Source of the DNA: Gordius sp. MW1
Taxonomy: Eukaryota; Nematomorpha; Gordioida; Gordea; Gordiidae
Length of the DNA: 64,000 bases
Assembly (NCBI GenBank): GCA_964036665.1
Contig: OZ038526.1
Coordinates: 25,544,001-25,608,000 of the forward strand
Reading direction: 5' to 3'
Under the pieces are notes generated by a model that made no database searches, was not told the origin of the DNA, and saw only the letters and a list, made by a program, of their open reading frames with translations. The position numbers were made by a program, and so were the translations under genes. Below, piece by piece: positions 23,640 through 36,415 of the stretch (positions are counted from its first letter, which is position 1; each line of letters opens with the position of its first letter).

Positions 23640-25135
23640 CAACCTTTGGTTTTAGCAGGAGCAGAGCCCCGGCATGGGTTTAAAGGCGAAGTTTCCAACG
23701 GGACCCTGGTCCCCTTCCCCCTTTCCTCCATCTTCTGGTTTTTTAAGGTTAAAAACCTCTTTTTGGATTCATGGCCCTGTGTCAGCAAGATGCCCCTCAT
23801 CTGGTAATATACCTTCCTCCTGCCTACCAATTTCTCCCCTTGTTTTTAATTTTTAAAAGCTTTCCATTGTTTGCCAGCCCCTAGACAGTCATTCCACCAC
23901 CTTTACAATTCCCCTCAATTAACCAACCACCTGATTCATTAGGGAGCGTCTCTCTCATCAATTTCCTTCCCTAACACTAACTCTCGTGTTCCAAGAGGAG
24001 CCAAATCCATCCAATAATTCTAAATTTAATCACTTCTCTTATCAAAAGACCTTATAACCTCACTATTTGGGACAAACATATCAAATTTCCGCAGCGTATC
24101 ATTTTTGTTTGGGAACCAAATGAAGTAAATTTATCTAATCTTATCAAGGATTCTCTTCTGTGCTTTAATTTTGACATCCCCATTACATGCACAAATTAAA
24201 CTAAACCTTTCACCACAAATCTTGATTGAACTAAACTGCAAAGCATATCTAAAATAAAATTAATAATTTCACCACTAAGTGCTATAAGCTTTTTATGATA
24301 ACCATCAATTGTTTTTTGTTGTCCCGACCCTTATAGAGAGCAAAAAAACGCCCACCATCATCCTCAGCCAGTAAATACCCTACATCTCTATCATCTCTAG
24401 TGCTTGTGTCTTCTGATATCCGTTAGGCCCTTAACTCCTTCCTTTTGATCCGCAGCTGGACTTGAAGGATGCCAATTTACTTGCAAAAGTAACTAAACTT
24501 ATAATTAGAACACGGAACCTCTCCTGAACTCTATTACTTCATTATGCTATATCAGTGCGATTTCTTAAGAAATTATCCCTATTTTATTCGGTGCGAAATT
24601 TATCGCCATCAAAACCGAATAACTCAGTTAGATCTATTGCCCATTGGATGTCTTTTTCGTCAAATTATATGAAAAATACTATGCAAATTATAAGACTCTC
24701 CTTATTCGCCAAGCTCAGCCTTCATCAACTTGGTTTTGGCATTAAAGGCGGCTGTGAGGCAGCCAGTCATGCTCCCCGGATCACACATTATATATTCACA
24801 TCGACTTGCCTTTAAAAGCATTCGTAGAGAAACGCTTATAAACTCTTTTATTAGAATTCCCACAATTTTTGAATTAATTTATATTAATTGCTTATTCGGT
24901 GAATACTTCATAGACTCGACCGAATGTATCCAGCAAAGAGATCCATTGGGCCCTTTTTTATTTTTCTATCAATTCAAAATCTGGTCAAGGCCATTCCCAA
25001 TGTGTCCTCGATTTAAATGTTTGGCATCTAGACGACGCCATCCTATGGGCCGCCCAGGGAAAATTAGTATAACCATTATATTCATTAATAGATTTGAACC
25101 CAGAAGAATAGGAAATTTTTTACACCCCTAACCCA
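23640..25135 (+). pseudogene. RLE-type LINE, degraded copy A
   Basis: At about 23750-23830 the product has FWIHGPVSARCPSSGN, the same N-terminal Cys/His motif (HGPxxxRCP) as the copy at 31974. At about 24717-24800 it has HQLGFGIKGGCEAASHAPR, a hallmark of this RT family. Then ECIQQRDPLGPFLFF follows, a mutated form of the QQGDPLGP motif B, in a shifted frame. Many frameshifts and stops lie between. The RT catalytic DD box is not readable. It is the most decayed of the four copies seen. Confidence 0.75.
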
Positions 25136-25579
25136 TCAACTTTCTTATTTTTAAACATTTTTAATTATAGTGAGAAAAATATATCCCCTTTGAAATAACC
25201 CATTGGCTGTGATAGATCTCTTTTGAAATTTCTTCCCAAAAATCATGTAATTTTTTACTCGAAAACGGAACTTTAAAGTGCTTTTCTGCACATCATTCGT
25301 TTTACATAATTAAAACTATTTCATCATTTCAAAAATTAATTATTGTTTCCCCCCTTCTGGTGCATTTTTGCACCACTATGTTTTAAAGTGTCACTTTGAA
25401 ACCGGCTGTAAAACCCAATTCCAAAATCATGATAGTTTTAAACAAAACCTTACAACAAAAAGCAAGGGTGCTCTCCACAAATGACGCGCATTGCATACCC
25501 CGCCCATGCAATGTGAAATATACTAGGGTTACTGCTGGATTCACAAATGACGCGGTTAAGGAAAATAGTTGAGGATAGA

Positions 25580-28042
25580 ATGCGGATAACATGCTGGAAT
25601 GTGGGCACGTGAGGGGAAAGAGCATCGAGGTCTCACAAATGCCAAAGAGAAGAAAGGTACATCGCCTGCCTACAAGAGACGAGGTGGAACGGAACCAAAG
25701 CTCGGGAGTTAGGAGAATGATGCAAACTATTCTACAGCGGGTGATAAAATCGTATAAACGGAGTTGATATCGCTGTAAGCTTTACGGACAGGGTGGTTGA
25801 AGTCAAGCGTTATTCCGACAGAATAATGTAGGTGAAGATTGCAGATTGAAGGGGCCTCCCAATCGATATGGTTGAATGGAATCAGAGAAAGACATATTTT
25901 TCGATTCAATGGAAAAGAAAATGCAAGGAAGCAGGAAGAAAGGCTACTTATTGCTTGGATATGAACGAAATTATGGAGGATATCGGCATGGTCTTTAGAA
26001 CAAAGAAGAGGAAAAACTTCTTCACGTACTCCAACCTTACGACATAGGATAGTTAACACATATTAACTTATCTAAGTGGAAGCATTTTTGTCAAATTGAC
26101 CATCTGCTCATACAGCTAAAGGACATATGGTGTATCAAGGATTGCAAAGTAATACCGGGAGAAGCATGGCATCATCACCCACTTCGAAAGATGAAGGGTT
26201 TATGAATCTCGAATTTGATACGAAACGCTAAAGGATACGTCGACAAACGATAAATATTATCGGAAAACCTCCTCACTGTTGGGTACGAGGAAGAGGGGCG
26301 TAGACGGTGATTGGAAGACGCTAACCTAAGGACATAAAGGAAACATGGATTCGGGTTCTACGACAGACCCAATGAGGCAAAGCTATAAATAGGGAACTAT
26401 AGTGGAGGGATCAATCGGTTTGGGAATTGATTGAAAGAATACAAATTTCTATAAACGGTGGCATAAATTAAAAAAGTCGGCCTATCATCAAGTGTATGGG
26501 GAGGCAAAGAAAGCCGCAAAAAAAGCTATTACAATAACGAATAATGCCGCGTTCGTCGAGATGGCAAATAAACTAGACCATAAAGGGAGCGACATGCTTA
26601 TGTACAAATTGGCTAGAAAAAAGAGAAGAAAATCGCAATGTCGGTGTCCTTGAAATAGTCAAAAACGAGAAGAGTCAAACCTTATTCAAGCCTAAGGAAG
26701 TGAAGGAAAGGATATTTTAAGGAACTTATGAGTAATGCAAACCGGTATTGAGTCAAACATAAGTATGGTCGAATTCTTTCAGGAGGATGAAGTTAGAACA
26801 CAAATGAACAAGAAACGCTAATGGCCCAAATGGAACAACCATGGTAGGATGGCTGGGATGCCGTGAAGGAGTCACGACCATGACGAATCTCTTTAAAAAG
26901 ATATCAGTAGAAGCGCGCATTCTTAATCAATGGAGAGCAAGCACGATTATACTCTTATTCTAAGGCAAACCTTCAGGAGTGTTGCAATTACAGAGGTTTT
27001 AAGCTAACTTGTAACTCCTTAAAGTTACGAAAAGAATCTTAGTAACAAGATTGAAACATGAGGTTGGAATCTAACCAATTTGGATTTGTGGCCGGCAAAT
27101 CCACAATCGACCCAATCTTCGCACTAAGACAAATGATGGATAAATATATCGACTTGGAGAAAGCTTATAACACGGTCCCTCGCGATTTAGTATGGTGGTG
27201 CTTGAATAAGCAAAATATCCCTGACGCATATATATGGCTTATGAAAAATATTTATAAAGCCTCAGATTCGTTCCTTAGGACGACAGTTGGAGACTTTAAA
27301 CCTTTTCGGGGTTTTTAATATTATTATGGACACGATAACGCGAGTCATTTAAAAGTCATCGCCAGGGTTATTTGAAGAAGCCGAAAAGTGATCAAAGTGC
27401 TTAGCTGAATATGGCTTATAGGTCAACGATTGAAAAACAGTATACATGGAGATGAACGTTAATGGCACCCCATCCCTAGATGACCCTCTAAAGTACCCAA
27501 AAGTAGACAGGTTTACATACCTCGGCTCGAGTAGGTTGCGCAACAGAAGTCAATGCCCGGATTCAAAAACGATGGCTTAAATAGCGAAGTATATACGGTG
27601 CAATCGACAAGAAAATGTCTAGAAGAACAAAGTTTACGAATCCATCGTAAGACCGGTGTTACTCTGTGGAAATGAACCATGGGCATTAAACACCAGGAAA
27701 TCTATTACAAGTTACAGAGATGAGAGTGATACGTTGGAACTTGGGGTATACTAAGCTCGACCATATGAAGGACTTCATGACACAAATGGGTATTCAACCT
27801 ATGGCGGACAAGATTGACAAAAATTGGCTAAGGTGGTGTGGGCATGTACTAAGAAGGAAGATGAATGATGTAAATCGAAAAGCACTAGACATGGAGGTAC
27901 CGGGGAAGAGAGGAAGGGGACGATCTTGTGTCACGTGGAAAGGGAAAGTCGATAAAGTATGAAAAGATAACGACATGTCACTTACCCGATCAAGATGGGA
28001 GAAACTCATCATAAACCTTACGGCTGTGGGATCAAACACTTG
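25580..28042 (+). pseudogene. RTE-like LINE: APE endonuclease and reverse transcriptase
   Basis: The frame opens with MRITCWNVGT at 25580, the usual start of an apurinic endonuclease domain, followed by IACLQETRWNGTKARELGE with the catalytic Glu region. The middle is scrambled by frameshifts. The RT begins at about 27058 with QFGFVAGKSTIDPIFALRQM and DLEKAYNTVPRDLVWW. A tail at 27720-27960 has MRVIRWNLGYTKLDHM, LRWCGHVLRRKM and EVPGKRGRGR, the conserved C-terminus of this LINE type. The FADD box region is deleted (LRTTVGDFKPFRGF runs straight into unrelated codons). GC content is higher than the surrounding DNA. Family as in the 156-366 fragment. Confidence 0.85.
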
Positions 28043-28044
28043 AT

Positions 28045-28830
28045 AAAGAAAAAGAAAACTAAGACTATTCTTAAATGTTATAGGAAAAAATTTAAAATTT
28101 TACACTAACAATTCTCGTTTCCATACGAACAAAATCAGGAGGATTAGGAGTTTGCCTTGGAATATGAAGTCACATTTGAGACATAAAGATTGGGATTTTG
28201 GGTATCGCAATCCCTTGATTATCCTTCATCGATCAGCGATGATAGCCAGCAACAGCATTACAACCGCTTTTAGGTTCCGGTCACGAATGGCATTAAGCCT
28301 ATCCCATTTTGAGAAGGCAGCTTGACGACTTTGAGCTTTCATATTCCATAGATTTAAAGTTGGGAATTTATATACTAAAGTTCTTTTGAGAACAAATGTG
28401 CCAGGCACACTCTACCTGCTTTGCAATCGAGCTGCCTTCAAAAAGGCAAAAGTCCACTTAATCCATGCCTCGGATCGTTCTCTGGAAGGTAGGATGGGCC
28501 ATGCGCTTTCTAGTCTTTAGCAAAATGGCTTATCCCTAAAATTGGATTTATACATGTATCGATCATTTTGCTCCTTCTCATTTTAATTACGACTCTATCG
28601 CCATCTCAGAGGTGCGTAAACAAAAAAAAGTGTGCCCTTTTGGCACCATTTTTTCTCTTTGTTGCCTCATGTTTTGTTCGGTAAACTGGCGATGGGCTTT
28701 TTTTAAAGAAACAGAAAATGTTTCCAAAAATCTAATTTCCACGTCTTTTTTACTCAGGCAACAAATTGGGATTCTTATCCACTCTTGCCCCATTATAAAC
28801 AATAAGATCTCCATATTTATGTAATATGTC
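28045..28830. other. Unassigned sequence after LINE
   Basis: No domain was recognised on either strand. A 60-codon minus-strand frame (28408-28226) encodes an Arg/Ala-rich peptide without known motifs. A minus-strand frame at 28814-28587 is also uninformative. Confidence 0.4.
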
Positions 28831-28836
28831 TTTTTA

Positions 28837-30010
28837 ATTGCTATGCAATTTATGGGCTCGCTTTTTGTTGTCCGTCCGTTGTCAGTCCTCCAACGTTCTG
28901 ACTCCGTCTATCAACATTCTGACTTGCTGGTTCAATACCCGGAGAGGACAATTTTTTTTTTAATTAAATTAATATTTTATTCTTGTTAATACCATTGATA
29001 ATATGATTTTTTGACCGTCCGCTGGCTACTGACCAATGAAAAAATGACCATTGGCCAAATTGTGAATCGAAATTTTTTTTTCGTTTTAGAATTGGTATAT
29101 AGGTTAACATTGATAATTACCCTATACCCTCCCGTAGAAGGGCCTATACCTCTACTGATATGGGTCCCTGTGCCCCCCTCCTACATATGCCTTTACTGAT
29201 GTGGGTTCGAATCCCGGCGAGGGCAAATTCTCAATTGCTCGTTCGAATCTCGAAGAGGGCATATTTTTTTATATATTTTTTTAAATTATTATATTGTTCT
29301 TATTAATACCATTGATAATATGACTTTTTGACCGTGTCCTGGCTACTGACCAATGAAAAAAATGACCATTGGCCAAAGTATAAATCGAAATATTTTTTTT
29401 TTCCCCTCTCTTATGTATTTATATCCTTTTTGACCGTATCCTGGCTGGACCACAATGACCAAGTGTGAATCGAATTTTTTTCTCTCTCGTTTTTTTTGGC
29501 TAACATTGATAATTACCCTGTGCCCCCCCCTACAAGAGCCTATGCCTCTACCGATATGGGTTCCTGTGCCCCCCTCCCTAAAAAGGCCTATGCCTCTACT
29601 GATGTGTGTTCGAATCCCGGGGAGGCCAAATTTTTTTTATGTTTTTGTAAAAATTATTATATTGTTTTTGATACCATTGATAATATGGCTTTTTGGCCGT
29701 CCGCTGGCCGCTGACCACTGAAAAAAATGACCATTGGCCAAAATAAAAAGCGAAATTGTTTTTCGTTTTTCTTTCGTCTCTTATGTATTTATATCCTTTT
29801 TGACCGTGTCCTGGCTACTGCCCAATAAAAAAAATGACCATTGGCCAAAGTATAAATCGATTTTTTTTAAATTTTTTAAATGTTATGGGCTCGCTTTTTG
29901 TTATAAGTCCGTCCGTCCAACGTTCTTAATTGCTGGTTCGATACCCGGAGAGATCAATTTTTTTTTATTTTAATTTTAATTAATATATTGTTCTTGTTAA
30001 TACCATTGAT
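28837..30010 (+). repeat. Composite repeat with paired CCAAT boxes, copy 1 left part
   Basis: It begins TTTAATTGCTATGCAATTTA then GTCCGTCCG, the same head as in the 50-54 kb copies. It contains at least five modules of the form CTGACCAATG-A(5-7)-TGACCATTGGCCA (at about 29028, 29346, 29450, 29712, 29820), each preceded by GACCGTCCGCTGGC or GACCGTGTCCTGGC. Between them are tRNA B-box-like words such as GGTTCGAATCCCGGCGAGGG (29203), TTCGAATCTCGAAGAGGG and TTCGAATCCCGGGGAGG. The array is interrupted near 30010 and resumes at 34840, so the intervening 4.8 kb including an RLE LINE is probably a later insertion. No protein is encoded. Confidence 0.7.
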
Positions 30011-30955
30011 CTATTTATAACATGGCAAAAATATTTTTATTTTATTTACATACGTTTTATTTAGATGTCTTATATCTCCTTTTTTAGTTGAAATTAATAT
30101 ATTGACACCAAAATGATGATATTTTATTAGATTTTACCAAATAGACACATAAATTACAACTAATATTGTGTTATATTAACATTTCTCCAATACTTTACAC
30201 ACATAATTTGTGTAATCGTATTCCAAAAATGGCTCATCTCTTAATAAATTATTGTCCATAAAATTTTGAGTTAAGCGAGCTATAAAATGGAGAGAAAGGA
30301 GGATTTTTTAACTCTCCGTTGACTAGGTGGGGTCAATGATGATACCAAATAGTTTTTAAGATACAGCGTGTTTTAGATGCCCGGGGTCTTCCAGAACCCC
30401 ACCTTCCACAATATGAAACAATAAAAAAATTTTATTTTTTTTTTTGAAATTTTTATCATACACCATTATTCTTAACCTATTTGTAAAGAAATTTTTTCTA
30501 AACCTTTCCTTTTATTTGAGATATTTAAATTTTAAGCTCAGATTTTAACATGTTTATTTTTCCTCGTGGTATTTCAAAGTGCTCATTTGCTTAAATTTTC
30601 CTGTGCACTTTGATATCTAAACATATCTAACATTAAAAAGTGCTATATTTTTCCTTCTAATCGATTTTTCCAAGCATACTCAGAGAGTAAAAGGATTATT
30701 AAAGAAATTGTATCCATAAAACGTGAATCGCGTATTTAGACAGAAAAAAAATGGCGGGGTTGAAGTTGTAGCGCGTAATAAGACGGCGCCTCACCGTGAG
30801 GGAGGGGAAGCAGTTACTAAATTTCAACTCGTACGTAACTTGTTAATACGCATTTTAACCTATATTTTAATCTAACCCATTTATCGATTTTTTAATTTAG
30901 TCAAGTTTTATTTTAGGATTTGAAATCTGGCTTGCTGGTTCAATACCCGGAGAGG
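30011..30955. other. AT-rich sequence, no gene recognised
   Basis: Sequence between the interrupted composite repeat and the tandem repeats ahead of the LINE. Another B-box-like word, GGTTCAATACCCGGAGAGGG, occurs at about 30938. No coding motif is seen. Confidence 0.4.
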
Positions 30956-30959
30956 GCAA

Positions 30960-31700
30960 AAAAATAAATCCATCTTATCCTATATGGAATCTATTCTTAT
31001 TGATCCTGCAATCTTATCCTATATGGAATCTATTCCAATTGAATCTGCAATCCACATACTAAACATCATCACTACTAATCAAAGCAAACTAAATCCTCTA
31101 CAAATTTACTTAGAAACTCTTCACAAACACACAAATAAGCAATTGGGCATATAGCTCAAAAATACTATCATCAAAAAGTGCAATAAATCCATTTTATCCT
31201 CTATGGAACCTATTCCTATTGATCCTGCAATCCACATTCTTAACATCATCGTTACTAATCAAAGCAAACTGAATCCTCTACAAATTTAGAAACTCTTCAC
31301 AAATAAGCAATTGGGCAAATTGCTTAAAAATACCAACTACCTCACCCATTCTTCCTTTTTTAACATCATCACTATTATTCAAAGCAAACTGAGTCCTCTA
31401 CTTATTAATCTAGAAACCCTTCACAGTATATCACCTATTGGTACATCCCTTATCACTATTTTAATAATCCATAGTTTTTTTTTCAACACATATTTAGGCC
31501 TAAATTTATATACATAAAAATAAAAATTATATACAATATCTATTAGGCAACTTTTAAATTAATTAGAACCAATCTACCTAAAAACTCATCACAGTATCTT
31601 ACCTACCTATACATATTGATATATCTTTCATCACTATTTGTTTAACATCCAAAAGTTTTCTTTTCAACACATTAGCATAAACTAATATACACGACAATAA
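30960..31700 (+). repeat. Tandem repeats upstream of RLE LINE
   Basis: A unit of roughly 220 bp occurs at about 30962 and 31183 (shared words: AATCTGCAATCCACAT / CCTGCAATCCACATTC, CATCATC.TTACTAATCAAAG, AACTCTTCACAAA). A shorter third and fourth repeat follow at about 31362 and 31570. The array ends about 270 bp before the first LINE frame, so it may be the LINE 5' UTR. When translated, parts of the units are open, but no intact frame crosses them. Confidence 0.6.
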
Positions 31701-31973
31701 GGTATAAATATTTTATATATATATTTTTTTTTTCAAGTATCTTCGATAGCTTACCAAATTTTGGCACTAATTTCCATAAATAACCAAATATACTCTTTAA
31801 TTTTTAATAAGATTTGTTCAATCTGAATTTCTTACTTATAAATTTAAATGTTATCCAACCTTAAAATATCCAGAAACCTTCTTGAAATTATAGCAAGGAG
31901 AAAAATAATTAAATACAAAAAAAGCTAGAGTTTAATAGACACCATCTTTTTATTTTATTTTTTTCTTTTAAAC

Positions 31974-34740
31974 ATGACAACCTCATCATGTCCAGTATGC
32001 TATAAGATAATTGTAATAACAAAACTTGGAAAGTATGTTGTCCATGGTCCCCGCAACAACCGTTGCCCAGCATCAAAGACCTTCCATTTAGCTAACCCCA
32101 CAACACATCTAACAATACCTCCTAACAGTTATTTTCATGACAATTCAACTGTTGAATGCCAACCATGTGCATACACCAACAATCATCAATGTAGTACTTG
32201 GGCAAAAGATTTCGTATCCCTTCCAAAACCCAAACACACTTAATAGGATCCCTAGGGGAGCAAGGGAAGCATTCACATTAAAAACCCAGATAATCTAGGA
32301 GAGTGGGGAAATCTCTTCACTATTTGTTATCATACCCTATCAATACCACAACCTAAGGTTACCCAATTATTTAAGAAGGTTATTAAAGGATCTATTCAAA
32401 GTTTTGACCCAAATAAGCCCTTTTCTTTAAGGAGCCGCCTAAGCCTAAACCTTCATTAGATTTGAGCTAAAGCAATAGCAAACAAAATTTATGCTTTGGA
32501 AATTAGCTCAGCTCTACGTTCTGGGTTCTTCTGATTTGATCGCACCCCCTTCCAATGCTATATACGATCTCCTTCTCGCCAAACACCCTGAGGGTGAAGC
32601 TTTAACCCCCTCACTAAAGGAAACCCCAGCAACCCCAATCATTGACTTCACTATTTTAGAAGTTACAAATGCATTAAATTCTTTTAAAAAGATTCAGCCA
32701 CAGGTCTAGATGGAATCCGCCCCATTTTTCTGCAGGACCTAATTAAGCCCTACATAAGCGGCTCACAAAGCTTACTCACGAATCTAACACACCTCAGCAA
32801 CATTATAATAAGGGGCCAATTCCCTCCAGAAATATCCCAAATTCTTTTTGGAGGAAAACTGTTGGCCTTTTATAAACCTGACGGCTCAATTCGTCCCATC
32901 GCTATTGGGTCAGTTTTACGTAGAATTGCTTCCAAATTAATCACAATAAAAATTCGCGCCTCTTTGGCGTGTTCCCTTCTCCCCAACCAATTAGGCTTCG
33001 GAATCAAGGGAGGTTGCGAAGCAGCCGCCCATACGGCCCGAATTCTTTTTGAATCATCACAGACAGATCTTTTAGTAAAACTAGACTATAAAAACGCCTT
33101 TAATAGCGTCAATAGGGCGGCGTTTCTCGCCCCCTTTCAGAAATCATACCCCCAATTTTATTCATATGCCCTCAGTAGTTGTGGAGCTTCATCCTTTCTA
33201 CTGTTTGGGGACAAGATAATACACTTTTCTAATGGGATACAGCAAGGCGATCCCCTAGGCCCAGCGCTTTTCTGCCAAGCTATACAGGGGATCATCCAGA
33301 AACTATCTACCACATGAAGCTTTTCTTGCAACCTTTGGTACATGGACGACGGATTTTTGGTGGACCTCGCGAGTGAAATACGTAAAATAACGCCGATTAT
33401 TGACTCCTTTTCAGATTCGATTGGCCTCGAACTCAATCACTTAAAATGTGAAGTATACAGCAGGGATCCTTCAATAGATACCTTAACACTCCCCTTTCCT
33501 GTCCTCACTCTAGGCGCACCGCTGGGTGGGCTTACATCTTCCCAACACTATCTGGCCAAATTTTTAACTTTCATAGAGGCTGTCAAACCTACCCTGCAGA
33601 AACTAACCCCACACCATGCATTTTTGTTGGCTAAAAATTTTCTGCTAATTCCGGAAATAAATCACGCCTTGCGTGCTTCACCTATCTTTGGCTGCCCAGA
33701 GCAATTAAATTTAATCGAACGAAATTCAGACTCTTTTTGAAACCTGCTTAAATATAAAGTTTACTCCAGTCCAATGGCTCCAGGCATCCCTCCCTTCTAA
33801 GAATGGGGGAATTGGTATTCGATCTCCGCAACAGATAGCATTAGCAGGTTTTATATCTTCGCGCATGAGTATGGACCCCCTTATCTCTGCCATGACATCC
33901 CTCCCAGACCCGCACCTCCAATAGGCTCTCCACAGGTGGGACGCGGACAAGCTCGAGTCAGCCGAACGACCACTCGGTGGGACCCAAATGGAATGGGATC
34001 TTCCCCTAAGAGCATGTTCCGTAGCTTTTCTTTCTTCGAATGAACTATCTTAGGGAAAACTCCTTTTAATTGGGCTTCTTTCAAGAGCGGTTACGAATGG
34101 CTCGAAGCTATCCCGAGCAGGAATTTGGGACTCCATATGTCTGGGGAGGAGTCACGCATAGCCATAGGCTCTCGGATGCGACATAGTATCCCCTTTCGTA
34201 TGCGATCTCTGCAAACAGTCGGTCCAACCCAATGGTTATCATCCCCTTCATTGCAAATACAGCAGAGGCCGCAACCCCAGGCACACGGCGATCAACAAAA
34301 TTATCGGTCAGTACCTTAGGAAGGCTGGCTACCCAAACACCTTGGAGCTCGTCGGCCTTAGCACCACCGATGGGAAAAAACCTGACGGGGTCACACTCAT
34401 CCCATGGTCCCGTGGATTGATTAAAACTTCACCACGGTCGACATATTTACCCATCCAACTCATCTCCCGACCTTATAGTCAGTGCAGAGAATAGGGAGAC
34501 AGCCAAATATTCTTCCCTCGCGGACACAATATTTATTCCCGTAGTGGCAACCACAATTGGAAATTTAGGCGTTGAAGCTCTCGCTCTCCTGAAACAAATT
34601 GGAAAAGGATCTCCAGCGTCTCTTTAGATTTGAAAGAGTACTTTTTTATCAGGCAAAAGATCACAATGGAAATCGTTAAATCCAACACGATTTCTATACA
34701 TGGATCAATGCCATCCGTTTAGTTATAGCGCGTTTTTATA
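31974..34740 (+). pseudogene. RLE-type LINE, copy B: fingers, RT and endonuclease
   Basis: The N-terminal segment (31974-32240) has CPVCYKIIVI...HGPRNNRCP, a Cys/His finger. After frameshifts the RT runs from ATGLDGIRPIFLQDLI (32700) through KPDGSIRPIAIGSVLRR, NQLGFGIKGGCEAAAHTAR, VKLDYKNAFNSV (motif A), NGIQQGDPLGPALF (motif B) and WYMDDGFLVD (catalytic DD, 33341). At about 34198-34420 there is CDLCKQSVQPNGYHPLHC, RNPRH and KKPDGVTLIPW: the CCHC plus PD-D/E-K signature of a restriction-like endonuclease. A C-terminal piece, SSLADTIFIPVVATTIG, follows. About five frameshifts/stops inactivate it. The A-rich tail is near 34810-34840. Confidence 0.88.
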
Positions 34741-34839
34741 TTTTTTTTAGTCGTGTATGTAATTTTTTGTATACCATTTATTTAAATTGGCCAATTTAAT
34801 TATTCTTTTCAAAATAAAAGATTAACAATTAAAAAAAAA

Positions 34840-35510
34840 TTAAATTAATATATTGTTCTTGTTAATACCATTGATAATATGACTTTTTGACCGTGTCCTG
34901 GCTACTGATCAATGAAAAAATGACATTGGCCAAATTGTGATTCGAAATTTTTTTGTTTGATTTTGAATTGGTTTATTAGGTTAACATTGATAAATACCCT
35001 ATGGCCCTCCCCCTTCTACAAGGGCCTATATGGGTCCCTGTGCCCCTACAAAGGCTTATGCCTCTACTGATGTGGGTTCGAATCCGGAGAGGGCAAAAAA
35101 AAATTTTCAATTAAATTAATATATAAAAACTATTCCCCTTTTTTCACTATTTTCGCTTATTATTATTTCGCTATTTATTTTCGCACCGCTGGCTACTGAC
35201 CAATGAAAAAAATGACCATTGTCCAAAGTGAGATTAAAATCGATTTTTTTCTTGATTATAATTATAGGCTAGTTATTTGACTGTCTGCTAACCATTAGAA
35301 AAAAGCCAAAGTGATGGAAAATTTGTATAAATACTTAACTAATCATTTTGCATTTAATACCCCCCCCCTATAGGCATTCTCGCCCCTTCCCACTTTTCTC
35401 GCCCATAAATTGCATAGCAAATATGCTACTTTTATACGGAGTATAGATGAGTGTCGTTCCCCCTTCCCCCTTCCCACGAGGGCCAAAGGCCCGAGTTTTT
35501 GTTTTATGCT
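34840..35510 (+). repeat. Composite repeat with paired CCAAT boxes, copy 1 right part
   Basis: It resumes with ATATTGTTCTTGTTAATACC and two more modules (CTGATCAATG...TGACATTGGCC at 34906; CTGACCAATG...TGACCATTGTCC at 35193), plus the B-box-like GGTTCGAATCCGGAGAGGG. It ends with a block (35310-35505) also found at 54070-54290. That block includes ATAAATTGCATAGCAAATATG and terminates in a short perfect hairpin, GGGCCAAAGGCCC, followed by CGAGTTTTT. Confidence 0.7.
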
Positions 35511-36165
35511 TATATAGTGACCTTCTTTTCGTACATTTAAACTTTAAAAAAATAATTGCATTATTTCTAGACATTATAAATACTAGCAAATAATAAATCT
35601 GAACTCAGTACTTCAAACCTAACCTGATTATCCCAGGGCTTAAGGTAGGGGAAACGCTCACCTATCCAAGCCAGACATCCGTGTTGGCGCTTTAGCATTT
35701 TTTTAAATTGTGTGTCGTTTCAAGTCCCACACCAACTAATCGCACGCCCTTTCGGTTAAGAGTCTTTTCTTAATTAGAAATATTTTTACCAAAAGGATAG
35801 AAACTTAAAGTAACATTAAGGGAGGAGCGATAACGGCAGCTTTTTTTATCCAGGTAGGGCTGCTGTGTTGTCAATGTAATATTTTATAAATAATATAAAT
35901 GTCGTGAGTAGGGCTCGAATCTGCACGTGTTTTAAATTCTATGCGTACACTATATACGTCGCTCGAGGATTAATTGAAACAACCTAAAATAGGTGAAGGT
36001 AAGGGTTTAAGTTATTTATATTATCTTGAAGGTGGTGGTTTTTGTACGAAAAATATAGGGGAGAGCAGTGTGTTATGATGTTGAAGTGTTAGGAGAGCGC
36101 GACATGACAGTTGGTATAGGGTGATGGCTAATGAATATAACGTTTTTAACAATGATCTGATTTGC
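35511..36165. other. Intronic DNA with SINE-like tRNA pieces
   Basis: On the minus strand 35965-35905 has a tRNA-like A-box region and the B box GATTCGAGCCC. About 35645-35690 shares AAGCCAGACA.CCGTG with the tail of the SINE-like element at 38430-38594. Neither is an intact tRNA gene. The rest is unassigned. Confidence 0.45.
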
Positions 36166-36169
36166 AATT

Positions 36170-36310
36170 ATGTCAAACTTATATAAAGCATTTTTAGCAT
36201 TTTATATAACTTTAATTCCTATCATTGCTACCTTAAAATGCTTCAAATGCGGATGTTTACATATGAGAAAAGACTATTGTGGAGACCCACTTCCTAAATT
36301 ACAGGGACTA
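36170..36310 (+). CDS. Possible orphan exon: secreted Cys-rich peptide
   Basis: An ATG at 36170 opens a frame whose first 23 residues look like a signal peptide (AFLAFYITLIPIIATLKCF), followed by CFKCGCLHMRKDYCGDPL. A signal peptide followed by CxxC...CGDP is reminiscent of invertebrate Ly6/quiver-type proteins, but only the first four or five cysteines are present. The frame continues without further Cys and then runs into the hAT element starting at 36416. It could be a first exon of another gene in the intron, a pseudogene or chance. I see no partner exons. Low confidence. Confidence 0.2.
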
Positions 36311-36415
36311 CAAATCAAAATGGTTTCTATTGTTTTAAGGTATAACGATTTTCATAATTTTGGGGATAATTTACTATTTCTATTATTAATTAGAAGGTTT
36401 TTATACAGTGGCGTA

